64,000 nt of DNA from Sipunculus nudus (taxonomy: Eukaryota; Annelida; Sipuncula; Golfingiida; Sipunculidae): assembly GCA_026874595.1 (NCBI GenBank), contig CM049306.1:39990019-40054018 (forward strand), in the 5' to 3' direction. Under the pieces are notes generated by a model. The model was not told the DNA's origin. It ran no database searches and saw only the letters and a list, made by a program, of their open reading frames with translations. Shown here piece after piece: positions 41,890 to 54,389 of the stretch (position 1 is its first letter; every line of letters begins with the position of its first letter). A program made the translations under genes and the position numbers.

Positions 41890-42300
41890 AGTAATGTCTA
41901 TGCCATTGTAAACTATAAAACTGAAAGGAATTAACAAACGAAGAATTAATGCTAGTATGAGTGTTGTGATTAATGGTGACAACATCTCAAGAGTAGAATG
42001 TACAAAGTTTAAACGAGTAATAATAGATTCACAAATGAAGTGGACCAAGCACATACAGTACATAAAAAAACACAGTTTCTAAAGGTAAAGGAATTATAGG
42101 ATAAGCAAGGAAGATGTTGCAAGAGTCTACTCTCATTGAAACTTCTTATTGCTTTGACCAGCTTATTATAGTTAGTACAATACACAACGTTTCTATGGGG
42201 ATAATTAGCAAGGCTCCACACATTTATGCAATTGATTAAAATGGGGTTTAGCACCATTCAAATGCCAACTATTCCCTGATGTTGAAAACCCTATGATAAA
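41890..42300 (+). mobile_element. LINE 3' fragment (RT C-terminus)
   Basis: Plus-strand fragments in shifting frames: INGDNISRVECTKFKRVIID, SQMKWTKHIQYIKK and LKWG.APFKCQLFPD. This order is typical of the end of a Jockey/I-type LINE ORF2. No poly(A) tail or target duplication was resolved. Confidence 0.6.
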
Positions 42301-43174
42301 ACCCTAAGATCCCTATATGATTTATCCGGTATGTGATATTCCCTTTGACTGTGTCAAAATAAAGGTTTGCTATATCACAGGCCCAGTGGGCATTTCCCAA
42401 ACAATGAAAGATGAATTCTCACGAAATTCCGAAACCCTGGGACTAGAAGGCAACTGTTGTTGTCAAGCCCTGCCCTGGTCAATATACTTATTATCGTTCT
42501 CACTGGTAAAATTTACATCAGAACCAGATTCAAACGACAGGCAATGAAGAGATCTCTTAAATGAGTGATAGTGGTAAATACCAAAAAGTAGTATGACAAT
42601 ATGCAGATAAGTAAAGTATACTTAATCGTTAATAAGGCAATTAAAAGAATTAAATTAAATGACTTTTTCCAATGGGACTTTTGATATGTTATTCTCCAGA
42701 ATTTCTGAGTAACACACAGTGGGTTTCATTTCTGTTGCATTTTGTTCCGGGTTCAACCCATTTTTACTAGACTCTTCTGACGTTAGACATTATATATACA
42801 CAACTGTGGTATGCGAAGCATTTCTTTATTAATCCTGTGATAAGAAATGGAGAATTGATGCTAATTTTACTCTTTTTCACTCTTTATTCAATATAGTCTG
42901 CTCTTATTTTCCAGAACACTTTCCAGAACTTTATTTCTCGGCCATTTATCTTTTGCAGCCCTGAGAATGCTTCATCTCAAATCTCTACAAGGAAAAGACA
43001 TTAAACATACCATATTGGTGGTTGAGCATTTTTGTATAATTGTTAAACTTTCATATAAAACCTTCACTGAATCGCTTTAGTTAAATATTCATATAGATAG
43101 CCATGCGTATTTGCTTTTATTATTAAGGTTTTTTTTTATTAAACATTTTGACATGGGTGGTATTTCTGTTTCAG
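42301..43174. other. intron-like sequence of the muskelin remnant
   Basis: No element or exon was recognised. The last part (from about 43080) aligns with 7780-7847 before the matching exon. Confidence 0.45.
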
Positions 43175-43806
43175 CTTTGTCCGCAAATACAACATTCATT
43201 GCAAAGGTGCAGATATCTAATAAGGAAACATCGCTTCCAAGAGATAGCTGCAAGTGATCTAGTAACAGCGTTGGCATATCTGCAGACATCTTTAGCTGAA
43301 ATTGTCAATCACTCAGACACAGAAGAGACAAAAGAGGTGACAAAATTAATCCCAAATATTACCGCTGTTTCTTTACATGATACCTCTGTTGATTTGTGTA
43401 TAATATGTTAATAATATAAGATTATCATCAATTGTCATGATTACATTAGTTTCACTCCTTATGCAGTGGTTATATTTTTCAATTTATTCACATCCCAGTC
43501 TCTCTAACCACTGCCAAAGGAGTGAATTTTTTTTAATGCTTTTTTAGCCGGGTTTGCTTGGTTTGACCACCAGGCACTGGCACTGGGCCAAGAATTGTAA
43601 ATCAGACAATGTTTTAAACCTGCAAGACATTACAACTACAGATTTTTTAGTGGCACATAAATTTATCCGATTAATGGCCTTGCAGGTGTAGCATGACACA
43701 GAGAGTAAGAAAGTATTTAAATGTTCGCTATTTTTGCTTTCGGTTCCAGCTGCTGGCCACGAGACTGTTCACAAGTGAAGGAGAGGATGAAGAAACATCA
43801 TCAGCT

Positions 43807-45072
43807 GGAGAGTCAGAGAGTTCTAAATCTTATTTACCAGCATATTACCTGTCTTGCCTAGTTCATGCAGTGCCTGATAGATGGCGCTACAATAGCTACT
43901 TTGCAAAAATAGAAAAATAAAATTTCTCTGAATTTATGGAATAATATTAGAAACATGGACACACTAAGCATCATTCCTGAGATGTCTAGACTGAAAATGG
44001 GCATTTCCACGATATGCCCATGGTGGAATTGTGTGACAAAGGTCCAGTGGTACTACCCTCAATTAATATATAGTAAGATTACATACACAGTCAGCAGTGT
44101 CATGTCAGTCTGTCGTCATATGTATCAGTTCTTGTGAATACCAACCCTGACAATTTATTCCATGGCACAGTAAAACACCTTTATTTTGTTCACCTTAGGG
44201 CGTAGTTTCTTGTCACAATAGAGCATATTACCCAACATTTGCTTAAGTTATGACAAAAAAGGCACTCTTATTCTTTTTCCATGCTTGTTTCATTAATCCC
44301 AAATCAGTGCACACACAAACACACCCACACACACACACAAATATACAGTAGAACCTCCAAATTTCGGACGCTGATGGGACCGGTTTTTTTTTATACCAAC
44401 TACACATTAGGGTGGCAAAAATCTATTCAGATTAATTCTTGTGTCTGGAGCTTGATTCATGGAATGGGGCGTTGCAGATCTGGGAATAGAAAATATTATT
44501 TGAAACCAGATTCACACTCTGTAATATGGTAAGCATTAACAGCTGATAACTGTTGTCCTGAGCAGATGATGATCAACTCTTAGTGTAGTAGGAGGGCCCA
44601 CCTATGGAACCAAACACATGCACCCAAATATATGCATTTGACATCACACATTAATTTGTTGCTGAGGTCCTACCATTAACGAAACCAACTGATGCAAAGC
44701 TGAATTATACGGGCGTTTCTTTACGGAGCTGCCTAAAAATGCCAATGTTGAACTGAATATTTTCCATTTTTTTCCCATGTAAATTCAAATCGTGTTTTTT
44801 AAATAAGAGTGATGTATATACATTTGCTATACCAAACTGAGGCCCATAAAGCCCCCTTTGTAGCTCTTTATACAAAATATATTTATATGATGTTAAATAA
44901 GTGCTATCTTGATAATTTTATCCCCACCCCATAATCAAAACCAACAAAGTTCACATAGGCGCATAGGGCTTACTGACGTGTCACGTTTAAAGGTACTATA
45001 AGGTCTATACTCACCTTGTTTTACAGAGGAATAAACATCAAGCATCCTTCAGGTAAACATTGTAATCTACAA

Positions 45073-45121
<49 letters not shown>

Positions 45122-45533
45122 GGTGTTTCATTCTTGTGAGTTACAAAGGGAGGTTGTATGAACCCAGCTACAAATATTCATACCACTAAATTTTAAACAT
45201 GCGACACATGCTCTTGTTTGTCTGATTTCACCGGCTCTGGGAATAGGACCAACCAGAGCGAGTGTTTCGGTATAATCAGGCCACTGAGAGTGGGTGTCGT
45301 ACATTTAAAATTCGGAGCTCGAAGCACCATGGGATACCACGCTCTCATTGGTCTGATTTCAATTATTTGCTTTATACCCAGCTTGGTGTTCAGACACAGA
45401 GAAATTGTCATGAAAAGCAGCGGTTAAAACAAAAGGAGAACTGGGACGACTGATGTGTAAAACCGCTGCGTGAGGAGCGTAGTTAATCAGCAAATGATTT
45501 AAATAAGTACATTAGTACAGTATCATAATCTCT
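43807..45533. other. spacer of unit B between the muskelin remnant and the FG-GAP pseudogene
   Basis: About 44030-44290 matches 8490-8780, and 44400-44580 matches 11170-11330. Everything corresponding to 8.8-11.17 kb, and about 7 kb after 11.34 kb, is missing or different. A CA-rich tract lies at about 44310-44340, (GA)n at about 45077-45110 and a G run at 45111-45123. Confidence 0.6.
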
Positions 45534-47264
45534 TTAATTCGGCCGGAATGTGTACACCAAAGTCTTGTCCTCGTAGTACGAAGGTACAAAGAGTTCAGTG
45601 TAGCCATCACCGTCAGCGTCGAAGGTTGACTGGCCCCCGATGATATTACCAACGCCAGCTTCATACATAGTCATCCGTGTGTACTTCCAGTCTTCCTCTT
45701 CCGGTCGTAACAAGTAGGCGTTTCCGTCGTCATCCCCCGACAGGATAATCCAGGGCTTCTCGTTTGTTCTGGTAGAAGATGAAACATCCATTCAAATTCA
45801 ACACTGAACTAGCCCCTCGCCTTTCTCTATATTCTCCGTGAGCCAAATCTGACCCTCTTTGCATTCGTGGAAAGGACAGGCTCCAAAGAACACACAGAAG
45901 AACCATATTTCCGCGTGCAACAACAACAGAAATAAAACTGCGCGGTATCTCTTCATATCCTTTTTGTATGCCTGCAATATTAACTCTGAAATATTGCTCG
46001 AAATTTGATAGATTTTCGACAGATTTCAAATTCAGTTAAGAAGTTTTCTTTGAAATTTTGTTAATAAACGTTTGCAAATTTAACACCGATAAGCCCATAT
46101 CTACAAACATGATCATCGTATCGCGGATAATTAAGACGACTTATATTGTAATAGTATATCAATAGTCTATAGTAATTACCAGGGTAGCGATTTAACTTAC
46201 CGTGCGGTGTTTGGGTAGAACGGCAGGGCAATCCCTGGGCTTCCTGGGTTCGGCACTCCGGAGGTGGCATTAAACCCTGATGTAAGCAGGTGTTCAACGT
46301 AGTTACCGGTCCTACAACAAAGTGAGTCTTCAATCTCAAGGCCGCGTGCACAGTTCAACGGTACCTTAAGCTATATTCCCAAGAGGTTTGTCTGATACTG
46401 ACATGGCAAGCCGTTTTAACATCTTCAGCTGAGCATATAATATTTGTAGAAGAAGGGAATATTATTATTTTACCTGATTCTCACTGAACAGTAAGACGTT
46501 CGATTTTTTTTAAGAAATGTATTTTTACCTTCAAAGGTCTACATATTTAACAGGGTTTGCTATAGTCTTCATGACTTTATTCTTTGTTTTGCTTCTCTGT
46601 GAATAAACTCCAAAGGTAGTGCTAAACTGTGTTCGTTTTGCCTCACATATTCAACCGACTTTTGTTATTTGTATACTTTACATTAATGTCATTTACTATT
46701 CTATGATTCTAAACAAAACTTATATAACTTGGGAATATATATATAGGTGCCGGGGAATATAGGACTGACCTCGAATCACACCGTAACTAGCAATACCCTG
46801 ATAGATAGAGAAAATATATTCCTCTATTAGATTTCCGTTTTTGATATCTATAGTATAAAGACATTTTGACAGCAGCCCGGGCAACGGCGCATCATTGTAC
46901 AACAGTGTGGAGAGACGGCGTTACCTGAAGTCAGTTGGGATTTCAAAGGCGACCAGTGACCCATTGGATTCAGCGTTCTTGGAGACAAAAGATCGAGCTT
47001 GCCATCAAAGTTTAGATCAGCTACACGTACATCAAAGAATTTGTGACCGGTTGCGATCACCCTGCTCTGCACCTGTAAAATAAACAGATTCAGTATCCTT
47101 TCATAAAAAACTTTTTTCTTCATTTTCATATGCGTTTTCTTAATCTTACAACTTCTTTTAACGTATTCCCTTGCAATGTGTGCCTTGCAGTTTGTTACAG
47201 TCGTTGCGCTTCCGAGATAAACATTTTCGGAGTACCCCTGTAAAGCTGCTCAACGGGTAACAAC

Positions 47265-47475
47265 AGGGGCGGATCAAGGCTTTTGGAAAAGGGGGTATGA
47301 CCCCTGAAGACAGAAGAGAAAACCTTGGGAAAGGTCCACAGATACTGAAAAGTATGGGTCTGGGTCGTGAAAATTAGGCTGAAACCATTTAAAAGAGGCT
47401 GCGGCAGATGAAAAGGAGGGGTAGGCCCCCCCCCCCCCCCCCCCCCCCGGGAGAATCGCTTCTATAGACATGCGT
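47265..47475. mobile_element. MITE of the TGGCGGATCC family in intron 3 of FG-GAP copy B
   Basis: It starts GGGGCGGATCAAGGC and contains AAGTATGGGTCTGGGTCGTG and GCAGATGAAAAGGAGGGGTA, followed by a C run of about 20 bases (47428-47447). Copy A's intron 3 carries independent copies at other positions. Confidence 0.65.
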
Positions 47476-48143
47476 CGTGTAAGGATACAGTTCCTGGGGT
47501 TCCACGCAGGTTGCTTGAGAAATCAAACCTTCTTTTTGGCCAAATGTAATATTTTTGAACATTTATCTGATTTTTAATGAAAATTAACAAAGTGATATAA
47601 CTGTACCATACTGAGGTCGTCCCATCGGTCATTTGGGTCCATGGTCCAGTGCACGCCCAACTTTTTACTGAAGTATCCCACAGTAAAGATGACGTTGTAT
47701 GAGCGACCGGCGGCGGTCAGCGTGGCTGGTATACTGAAGGTGTCACAGAGACCTTGATTCATCACCGTCACGGACCAGGGGCTGGCAAACTTGTCGGGAC
47801 CGTCAGGATGACGGAACCAGACCATCTCTGTTTCTGATGGCAGGAACAGAGACGTATGCAGTATTGGATATGCTGCATGTTTATATATTCATTGGTTTGA
47901 TACATTAAAAGTTTAAAAATCAGCATGACTAAAAAAGGCCTTTCGAATCACCGATACATAATTTATAAATAAAAAAAACACCCTCTGCAAATCAGTCAGT
48001 AAAGAATGTTTACAATATGTTTCCAAGAGGAACTAAGGAAAGGATATACATATATCTAAAAATGCTAACATCCTCCTCCTGCCAAAACGTTAATTATAGA
48101 ATAAAAGAGACAGAGGACCTGTCCCTTGTGACCAATACATACT

Positions 48144-48146
<3 letters not shown>

Positions 48147-48192
<46 letters not shown>

Positions 48193-48226
48193 ATATATAT
48201 ATATATTCATATATATATATATATGA
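48147..48226. repeat. (AT)n microsatellite
   Basis: TA dinucleotide runs broken by TTCAA, in intron 2 of FG-GAP copy B. Overlapping reading frames consisting of Ile-Tyr repeats are artefacts. Confidence 0.9.
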
Positions 48227-48687
48227 GGTATAAATACTTATATGAACAGTTCAAAGAATCATCAAACGCATCCAGGACCCGAATATGAATGTTTTACCCA
48301 ATCAGTGTCAGAAGCTTGCGGGTCCCACACTTCTGGAAAATTTGTGGTAGAGTCAACAGGACAAAATACACCAGTCTTCGTCAGAGTTACCGGGACCAAC
48401 ATACTTGACTTGAAGCCCTGATTGAGTTTCATATAAGAGAAACACTCTCTTACTAATCTCGACTCCTCAGTATAAATATACACAAAATAAATAAAGTGAA
48501 TTTTAATAGCGAATGCGATTGCAGCATGAAACTGAGTATCTGCTCGCAAGGCCCGCTCATATAGATAAGGTGCGATCCTCATGCACGCTGGTGCGCTTGG
48601 ACCAAAAGGCCAGAAGAAAATATTCAACTATATAGAAAGCCATCCTAACTCACAGAAGTAAGGAACAACAGAATAGAGAGCATGCAC
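48227..48687 (-). other. intron 2 of FG-GAP copy B
   Basis: Unique-looking sequence; a 121-codon frame here has no recognisable domain. Confidence 0.4.
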
Positions 48688-49009
48688 CTGTTACCATATC
48701 CCGGCGAGCACGACAGATAAAGGCATCCCTCAGGCCGTCTCCGTTCATGTCTTTCCATATTGCCCTGTGGTAGAACCAGTCCTTGCCGTCGCCGTCCGGG
48801 TCTGTTGAGATGTCATGGACGACTGGAGAGGAGAGGTCCCGGATATCACGTTAACAGCTCCGTCGTTCTTTCCGGGGACGATGAACCCGTCCGGTTGACT
48901 AACAGCCTCGTACCCAAATACGTCTCCTGGAAGTGTGAACATAAAATGTTAGAAAACTTCCAAACGCAGATTGTAGCTTCAGTCTTCCCAAAAAAACTTA
49001 AGGCTATGT

Positions 49010-51290
49010 TAGTTAAGATAAGGTAAGCCTTTATTCATCATGCAAGGCATGAAATTCATTTCGCAAGCATTTACAGCACATTTATAGACACCTACAGGTA
49101 TTGTACATGAATCAAGTACAGACATTTCAGCACATCACAGACAATTATAGCACATTACTGGCATAAATTAAGTATATCACTGGGAACCAGCTTCTGTGGC
49201 TCAGGGGTAGAGCGCAGGACTCAAAGCCGGGCGATCCTGGGTTCGAATCTCAGCCGAGGCGGTGGGGTTTTTCACGGTCGGCCCCAACCCAGGGTGAGCG
49301 CTCTGCAGGCTTAATGGGAAGGCTGTGCCCCACAGCCGTGTATCACTCACATTCGAGTGCGTCTTTGGGGGGTTTCTCGGTGTTATTACCCAGCAATGGG
49401 AATGATTACACACCCAGGACCCGCAGGTGCTGTAGACACCAGACCTGGGTGACACCAGGATACAAAATAAAAATGATAGGAAGCGAGTGCTACCGCCCTG
49501 TCAAATAGTCCCTAAATGTTTTGCACATAAGATTCAAAAGTAAATTTGTCGTCTATTATTGTACCCAGATATTTGTATTCTGTCACATTTTCCACGGTTT
49601 GGCCATTTATGTTAAGAGGTTCATTTTTTGGTTTTCTAACCTATAATTGATAATCATTTCTTTTGTCTTCCTAACATTGAGTTCTAAGAAGTTATTGTCG
49701 CACCACTCCACAAATCTGTGTACCTCTAGCTTATAATCTAAGTCTGAATTATAACAGAGCTAATCAGTGTCATCGGCGTATTTGATCAATTTACAACTCT
49801 CTGAGATTACCCTGCAGTCACTGGTATATAAATTGAATAATATGGGTGAGAGAACGTATCCCTGTGGAGCACCTGTATTTGTTTGAATTTCCTCAGATTT
49901 GACATTCTTTAAATTGACAAAGTGTCACCTGGATGTTAAAAAGCTATATATCCACCTTATGGTAGATGGGCTGACATTCATGTTAAGAAGTTTCTTTAGA
50001 AGCAAGTGTGGTTGAATTGGTTTAAAAGCGCTAGAGAAATCTATAAAAAAGGATTTTTGCAAACTTACTATTTCCATTGCTACTAGGCGAATCAAGGAAT
50101 TTTAGAATGTGTTCAGAATGGTAGGATCCTCAACACTCCGTTTGGTGGTGTAGTCAAATTATAAAGGGTCTTGGTGCTGTTTAATTTGTCTACATAACAT
50201 CGCTTTCATTATCTTTTCAAAAAATTTCATGACAATTGCAGCGAGTGCCACTGGTCTGAAGTCATTTAAAATCTTGTGGGAATTGTTTTTAGCAAGCGTT
50301 ATAATCAAGAAGTTTTCCAAATGGTTGGAACATATCCCGTGTTTAATGAAATTTGAAACAACTGGTTGAATATGGATGCCAATTCCTTACTGCACACTTT
50401 GAGCACCTTTCCACTCAATTTTTCTGGGCACACGGCCTTGCCAACTTTCACCTTGTTAAAGACCTTCATAACATCCTGCAAATTTATATGATCAACCCTA
50501 TCTTCTTTCAATTCTAGATCATTTAGCAGAGATGTACACATTTGAAAATTCATGTTTGTCAAACCGGGCATAGAACTTGTTCAATTCATTACAAAACTTG
50601 TTAATATTTTCTTGTTCAGACAAGATGGTCTTCATGACGCAGACGGTAAGGGGTTTTAAACCTTTCCATGCCGATTTTGAATCTTTACTCTCTCTATTCT
50701 TGTAGCTTTGTTTACAATATAAATAATTTGTGTTCTCTTTTTTTACGTTCCTAAACTGCATATTATCTTTATCTAGGAAATGTTTCTTTTTCTTATCTAG
50801 TAATTGTCTGAGCTCATAAATGGCCCATGGTTTACTATTTCGGTAACAAGTTACTGATTTTGTTATTACAATATTCTCGACACAGAAGTTAATGTACCCC
50901 GTGATGGTGTCTAAATTTCTGTCTAGACTTGCATCAGAAGCAAACAGTTCTTCCCAGTCAGTTGTTTCCATACAGTGCTGCAACTCATTACAAGTATCCT
51001 GATCCCACATTTTTACTCTTTTCCTCACACGTTTACTTTATGTTCTGTTTATATTTAGGTAACATGTGGATAATGTTGTGATCTGATTCACCAAAGGGAC
51101 CTCTACTTTTAGCAACATAACCATCTTTAACATTACAGAAGAAAAAGTCCAGTTTTTTTCACCTCTAGTTTGACTATGAACATATTGCTGTAGGTGCGGT
51201 ATAGTTTTCCCAAACTCACATTGTTTGGAGTCACCACATACAATGACTACGGAGTCCGGAGAGTTACTTTCACAGTCTTTGATCTCATAT
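49010..51290 (-). mobile_element. CR1/Rex1-like LINE, ORF2 remnant, in intron 1 of FG-GAP copy B
   Basis: Minus-strand order: endonuclease end (VIVCGDSKQCEF, SDHN near 51090), linker (51028-50519: KPWAIYELRQLLDKKKKHFL, SAWKGLKPLTV, FYARFDKHEF), RT start (50571-50305: GKAVCPEKLSGKVLKVCSKE), RT core (APQGYVLSPILFNLY, IKYADDTD at about 49880-49760), then the KTKEMIINYR segment (about 49660). The 3' end TTAAGATAAGG (about 49012) resembles the AAGAT-repeat tail of the LINE at 58.4 kb. Several stops and frameshifts; a SINE is inserted at 49185. Confidence 0.8.
49185..49512 (+). mobile_element. tRNA-derived SINE (328 bp)
   Basis: The head AACCAGCTTCTGTGGCTCAG continues with GGGTAGAGC (A box) and GGTTCGAATCTC (B box) about 45 bp later. 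A tRNA-unrelated body follows, ending GAAGCGAGTGCTACCGCCCT GTC. The minus-strand copy at 21316-21612 shares the entire length, which makes this a genuine family. Confidence 0.85.
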
Positions 51291-51299
51291 GAAGAACTT

Positions 51300-52680
51300 G
51301 CATTACTTTAAGACATTTGCGATGCATCTTCTCAATAAAGTGAGATAATTTGGTTAGCAGTCAGTGAACACCAAAGCTCACTTCCCTACAGGGCTCTAGG
51401 AAGCACTAGCGTTTTATACAACTTTAAACTATCCCCAATCAGTGACATCAGTCACCTTTACCTTTTCTACAGGCGACCAGAACATATTCGTTCGAAGAAA
51501 GACCAGCTTCTAACGTAATGCCTAAGTCTTTTTGAGAACGCACCTGTTCTATAACTTTGGGTTATGGGGTCATAAGCGACGCGAATGTTTGTTTGAAGGG
51601 CTGTACAGACTCTCCAAATACAACGACAGCAGATTTATCAGAGTTAAAATCAAATCTCCACTTTCAGGAATAATTAAAGCAAATGTTAATCATAGTTAGC
51701 AAACCGCCTAATGAGAGGGACACAAGACATATATCGTCCGCCTGAGGAGGCGAACCCACATAAATGCCATCTTTTAGTGCCCTTTGGTGGGACTGACGAA
51801 GTTTAATTAAAAGTCCTTTATAAATAACAAATAGAAACCAAGGCGAGAGAACACCCCCTTGATATACCGAATGTCTAACATTAAAACGAGGACTTGTTCT
51901 TTTCAGAAATAGAATTGCACTTTTCATTGCTGTGTATGCATTAAGTAGAAGGCGCCATATTAAACCTCAGGTACCGAAATATTAAGGTTGGACAAAAAGC
52001 CCTGTGTGCCACACAACATCAAACGCTTTGGAACTGTCCAGCATATACATACATATACCGTGGACTGCCGTTCAGTATTTAAGGATATAGTCTCATTTAA
52101 GCTGAAGGAAGCATTTAACGCACCACTTCCTTTCGAGTAGACAAACTGCATTGGATCTGGGAACCTAATCCCTATATAAACAGTAAAAAATGAGATATGG
52201 CGCAGAATTATTTTTTTCTATCAATTTATACATATAAGGTAAGAGCGTGATACCTCTATAAATATCAGGCAATGAAAGACTCTTTAATTCATTTTTTTAA
52301 GGTGGGTACAACCAACCCTTTCTTCATGAAAGAAGGGTCAAAGCCAGAAGTAATAAACATATTTAACAAGTTTACTAGATTGGGAATAAAAGCTGTGCTT
52401 CGATATAGTATATGTTCATTTGTTAAATTATCTAACCCCCGCCTTTCATAGCTTAAGACTTTTAATCACAGTAATTATCTCATTCTTGATACAAGGGTCA
52501 TCTGAGATAGGCACATAATTATGTTGCGAGTGTTGCTGTGAGATCTGGAATTCACCCTCAATTTGAATTGATTATAGAAGTCTCTGTCGAAAGATTCTTA
52601 GCATAACGGCGTATAAAGTTAATAACCAGCCCAACCATTATAAATTTCCCTAGGATCCCGTAAGGTTTAAATTATTAAAA
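51300..52680 (-). mobile_element. second, different LINE remnant
   Basis: Minus-strand pieces: SSKAFDVVWHTG-like palm motif in a shifted frame near 52010, PRFNVRHSVYQGGVLSPWFL with YVGSPPQADDICLVS (51927-51664), and LYKTLVLPRAL.GSELWC (near 51410-51380). QADD replaces the usual F/YADD. It lies immediately upstream of the first LINE's 5' end. The 52.2-52.7 kb part is AT-rich and uncertain. Confidence 0.65.
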
Positions 52681-53369
52681 TTCATGCTTGCTGAAACCTT
52701 GGTTGTGACCTTTCTGCGCTTTCTAACTCGTGTCCAGAATTTATTAATATTGAGACCAGACGACCCAGCCTCTGGAACAACCATCATCAACATGGTCAAG
52801 CGGTACATACTGCAGCTATGTCACACACTGCACACTCTTTCCGTCTCTGACGCAATGCCCTTTATATGACGTGATTGATGCGAGTCACGGTATTTATACA
52901 TGCATGGTTCTTAGTCCTGACAGTACTGTATGATAGAAGTAGAAACAATTTTTCAAGTCGACATGTAAACAGCTACCTTGCATTTAAATTAAACATATGA
53001 CTGAACATCATAAAAAAACATTCAAACATTTCAAATAAGAAAAGATATAAAAGGCCCGAAAACATACGGGTGCAAACTCATTTGTCACCTGGAAATTACT
53101 TTTAAAGAATACGACCTTTGCTGCCATTTCGAGCAAAGAGCCAATTTGTATTGTTATATATCTAGGATTCATACCTTCATAAGAATTTTACAGTGTATTT
53201 CGGATCCAGGTCACGTTCGAGGGGAGACCGAGATTAGCTAATTTAGAGACCTACCTTTGTAAACTTTACAAGTGGAAATGTGCTGTATAGAATTTCATTT
53301 AGATCCAGACATACAGACATAAACAGACCAGATGGAATATCCATTCTGAGACGAGGGTAATTAAAGACG

Positions 53370-53510
53370 CTCCAGGAGGATCCAGAAGAATTTGGGTGGG
53401 AGTGTTGGGGGGGGGGGGGGGGGGCAAAAGGCCAGGACCCACACCCCTTTCAACCGCTGAAACTTCTTTAAGGCTTTCAGACCAAAGTTTGAGGGCTTGA
53501 CCTTGTCAAG
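53370..53510. mobile_element. eroded MITE of the TGGCGGATCC family with a G run
   Basis: GGAGGATCCAGAAGAATTTG, then a G run (53407-53424), CCAGGACCCACACCCCTTTC and GGCTTTCAGACC correspond to the inner blocks of the other copies. Confidence 0.45.
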
Positions 53511-54007
53511 ATGTTTTTTTTAAAGGGTTTCTCATCTCTTATCATTGGGTCTTACCCATCCCTGTACAAATTCCTGCATCAGCACTTTTTTAAAAGAACA
53601 TATACTCACTGGGTATCTGGCTTGGTTCTCTCGGCCACAACAGCTGGTTTGACAGAAGGGTAGGCGTTGTTGTATTCAGTTTTTCCAGGTTTTCTCCGAT
53701 GAATCTGTAGATATACAAGTTGTCTATCGTTAATGGGACGGGGTCGAATGCCGCCAGAAGGAGGCTGTAACGTCTGCCGAAATTTGTCGGGTTGTCATGT
53801 TCAAAAACATTGGTAAAACCAGGTTTATCAACAGTATGTTCTCCAACCAATGACCACTGCGCTTCGGCGAGTGAACACAATGCTAGAAATGAATAAAAGT
53901 GTAGCATCATTAAAGGATGATGAAGTACGATGAAGAACTGTGCGGTCAAGGGTTTCGAATGCACGGATTTATAAATGCTTATTCTATCCAGGAAACTTAG
54001 CTGTACA

Positions 54008-54014
54008 TTATATA
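54008..54014 (-). promoter_or_regulatory. TATA box of FG-GAP copy B
   Basis: Minus-strand TATATAA followed by TGTACAGCTAAGTT, the same block that follows the copy A box. About 100 bp before the ATG at 53907. Confidence 0.5.
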
Positions 54015-54324
54015 GGGCGCATCCCTAATGGGAGTTAAACAGCTGATGGGTTCCAAGGCCCAGCTTGTCCTAGTTTGGTAACAGGTACCAAGTGACCAAC
54101 GGATAAACGAAAGCACAGGGGCGCATTTGTCTGACCTTTGTGTGTTATCTGAGCACGTGCAAACTTAAAGACAACGATTAAGATGTGAAAGTAAACAAGC
54201 TCAGTACACACATATTGCCAACCATTACCCAGCATGCCTCAGACACGGCAGCTTGTGGAAACAGATCTGCACCACCAAAATATAAAAGTGAAATGCAAGC
54301 GTCAGCTATAGCTGGCAGTCATTG

Positions 54325-54329
<5 letters not shown>

Positions 54330-54380
<51 letters not shown>
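54330..54380. repeat. (CA)n microsatellite
   Basis: About 20 uninterrupted CA units followed by a short TA run. Confidence 0.95.
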
Positions 54381-54381
<1 letters not shown>

Positions 54382-54389
54382 AACCATTA

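Larger units (their letters stand above)
39539..43806 (+). pseudogene. muskelin 3'-exon remnants in duplicated unit B
   Basis: Three exon relics keep order, strand and flanking intron similarity with 7468-8463. 39539-39611 (HYLIGGN, DSLPKMR) lost five bases and goes out of frame. 43175-43336 ([22 protein letters not shown]) is open and keeps both splice sites, one codon shorter. 43743-43806 (FQLLATRLF) has its acceptor AG changed to GG and its donor GGTGAGT to GGAGAGT. The terminal exon is absent, replaced by a CA-rich stretch. The exons before 7468 are not represented. It cannot make muskelin. Confidence 0.9.
45534..53907 (-). pseudogene. FG-GAP/VCBS-repeat gene, copy B (two frameshifts)
   Basis: The six exons correspond one to one with copy A: 53610-53907, 48688-48926, 47607-47833, 46925-47072, 46201-46311 and 45534-45768. 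All introns keep GT-AG borders. Exon 1 keeps a signal peptide (FYSFLALCSLAEAQW). Exon 2 is 239 bp instead of 243: four bases are missing after GAVNVI, so the DPDGDG repeats are read out of frame. Exon 4 is 148 bp instead of 149: the frame is lost after NFDGKLDLL. Exons 3, 5 and 6 are open and close to copy A. As given it cannot encode the full protein. Assembly errors in both places are possible but less likely. Confidence 0.85.

Noticed and set aside
48262-48627. 121-codon frame in FG-GAP copy B intron
   Set aside because: No counterpart in copy A, no domain, no splice sites.
49191-49265. A tRNA gene call at the SINE head
   Set aside because: A and B boxes are present, but the sequence runs into a body shared with 21316-21612, there is no closed acceptor stem, and it is part of a repeat.
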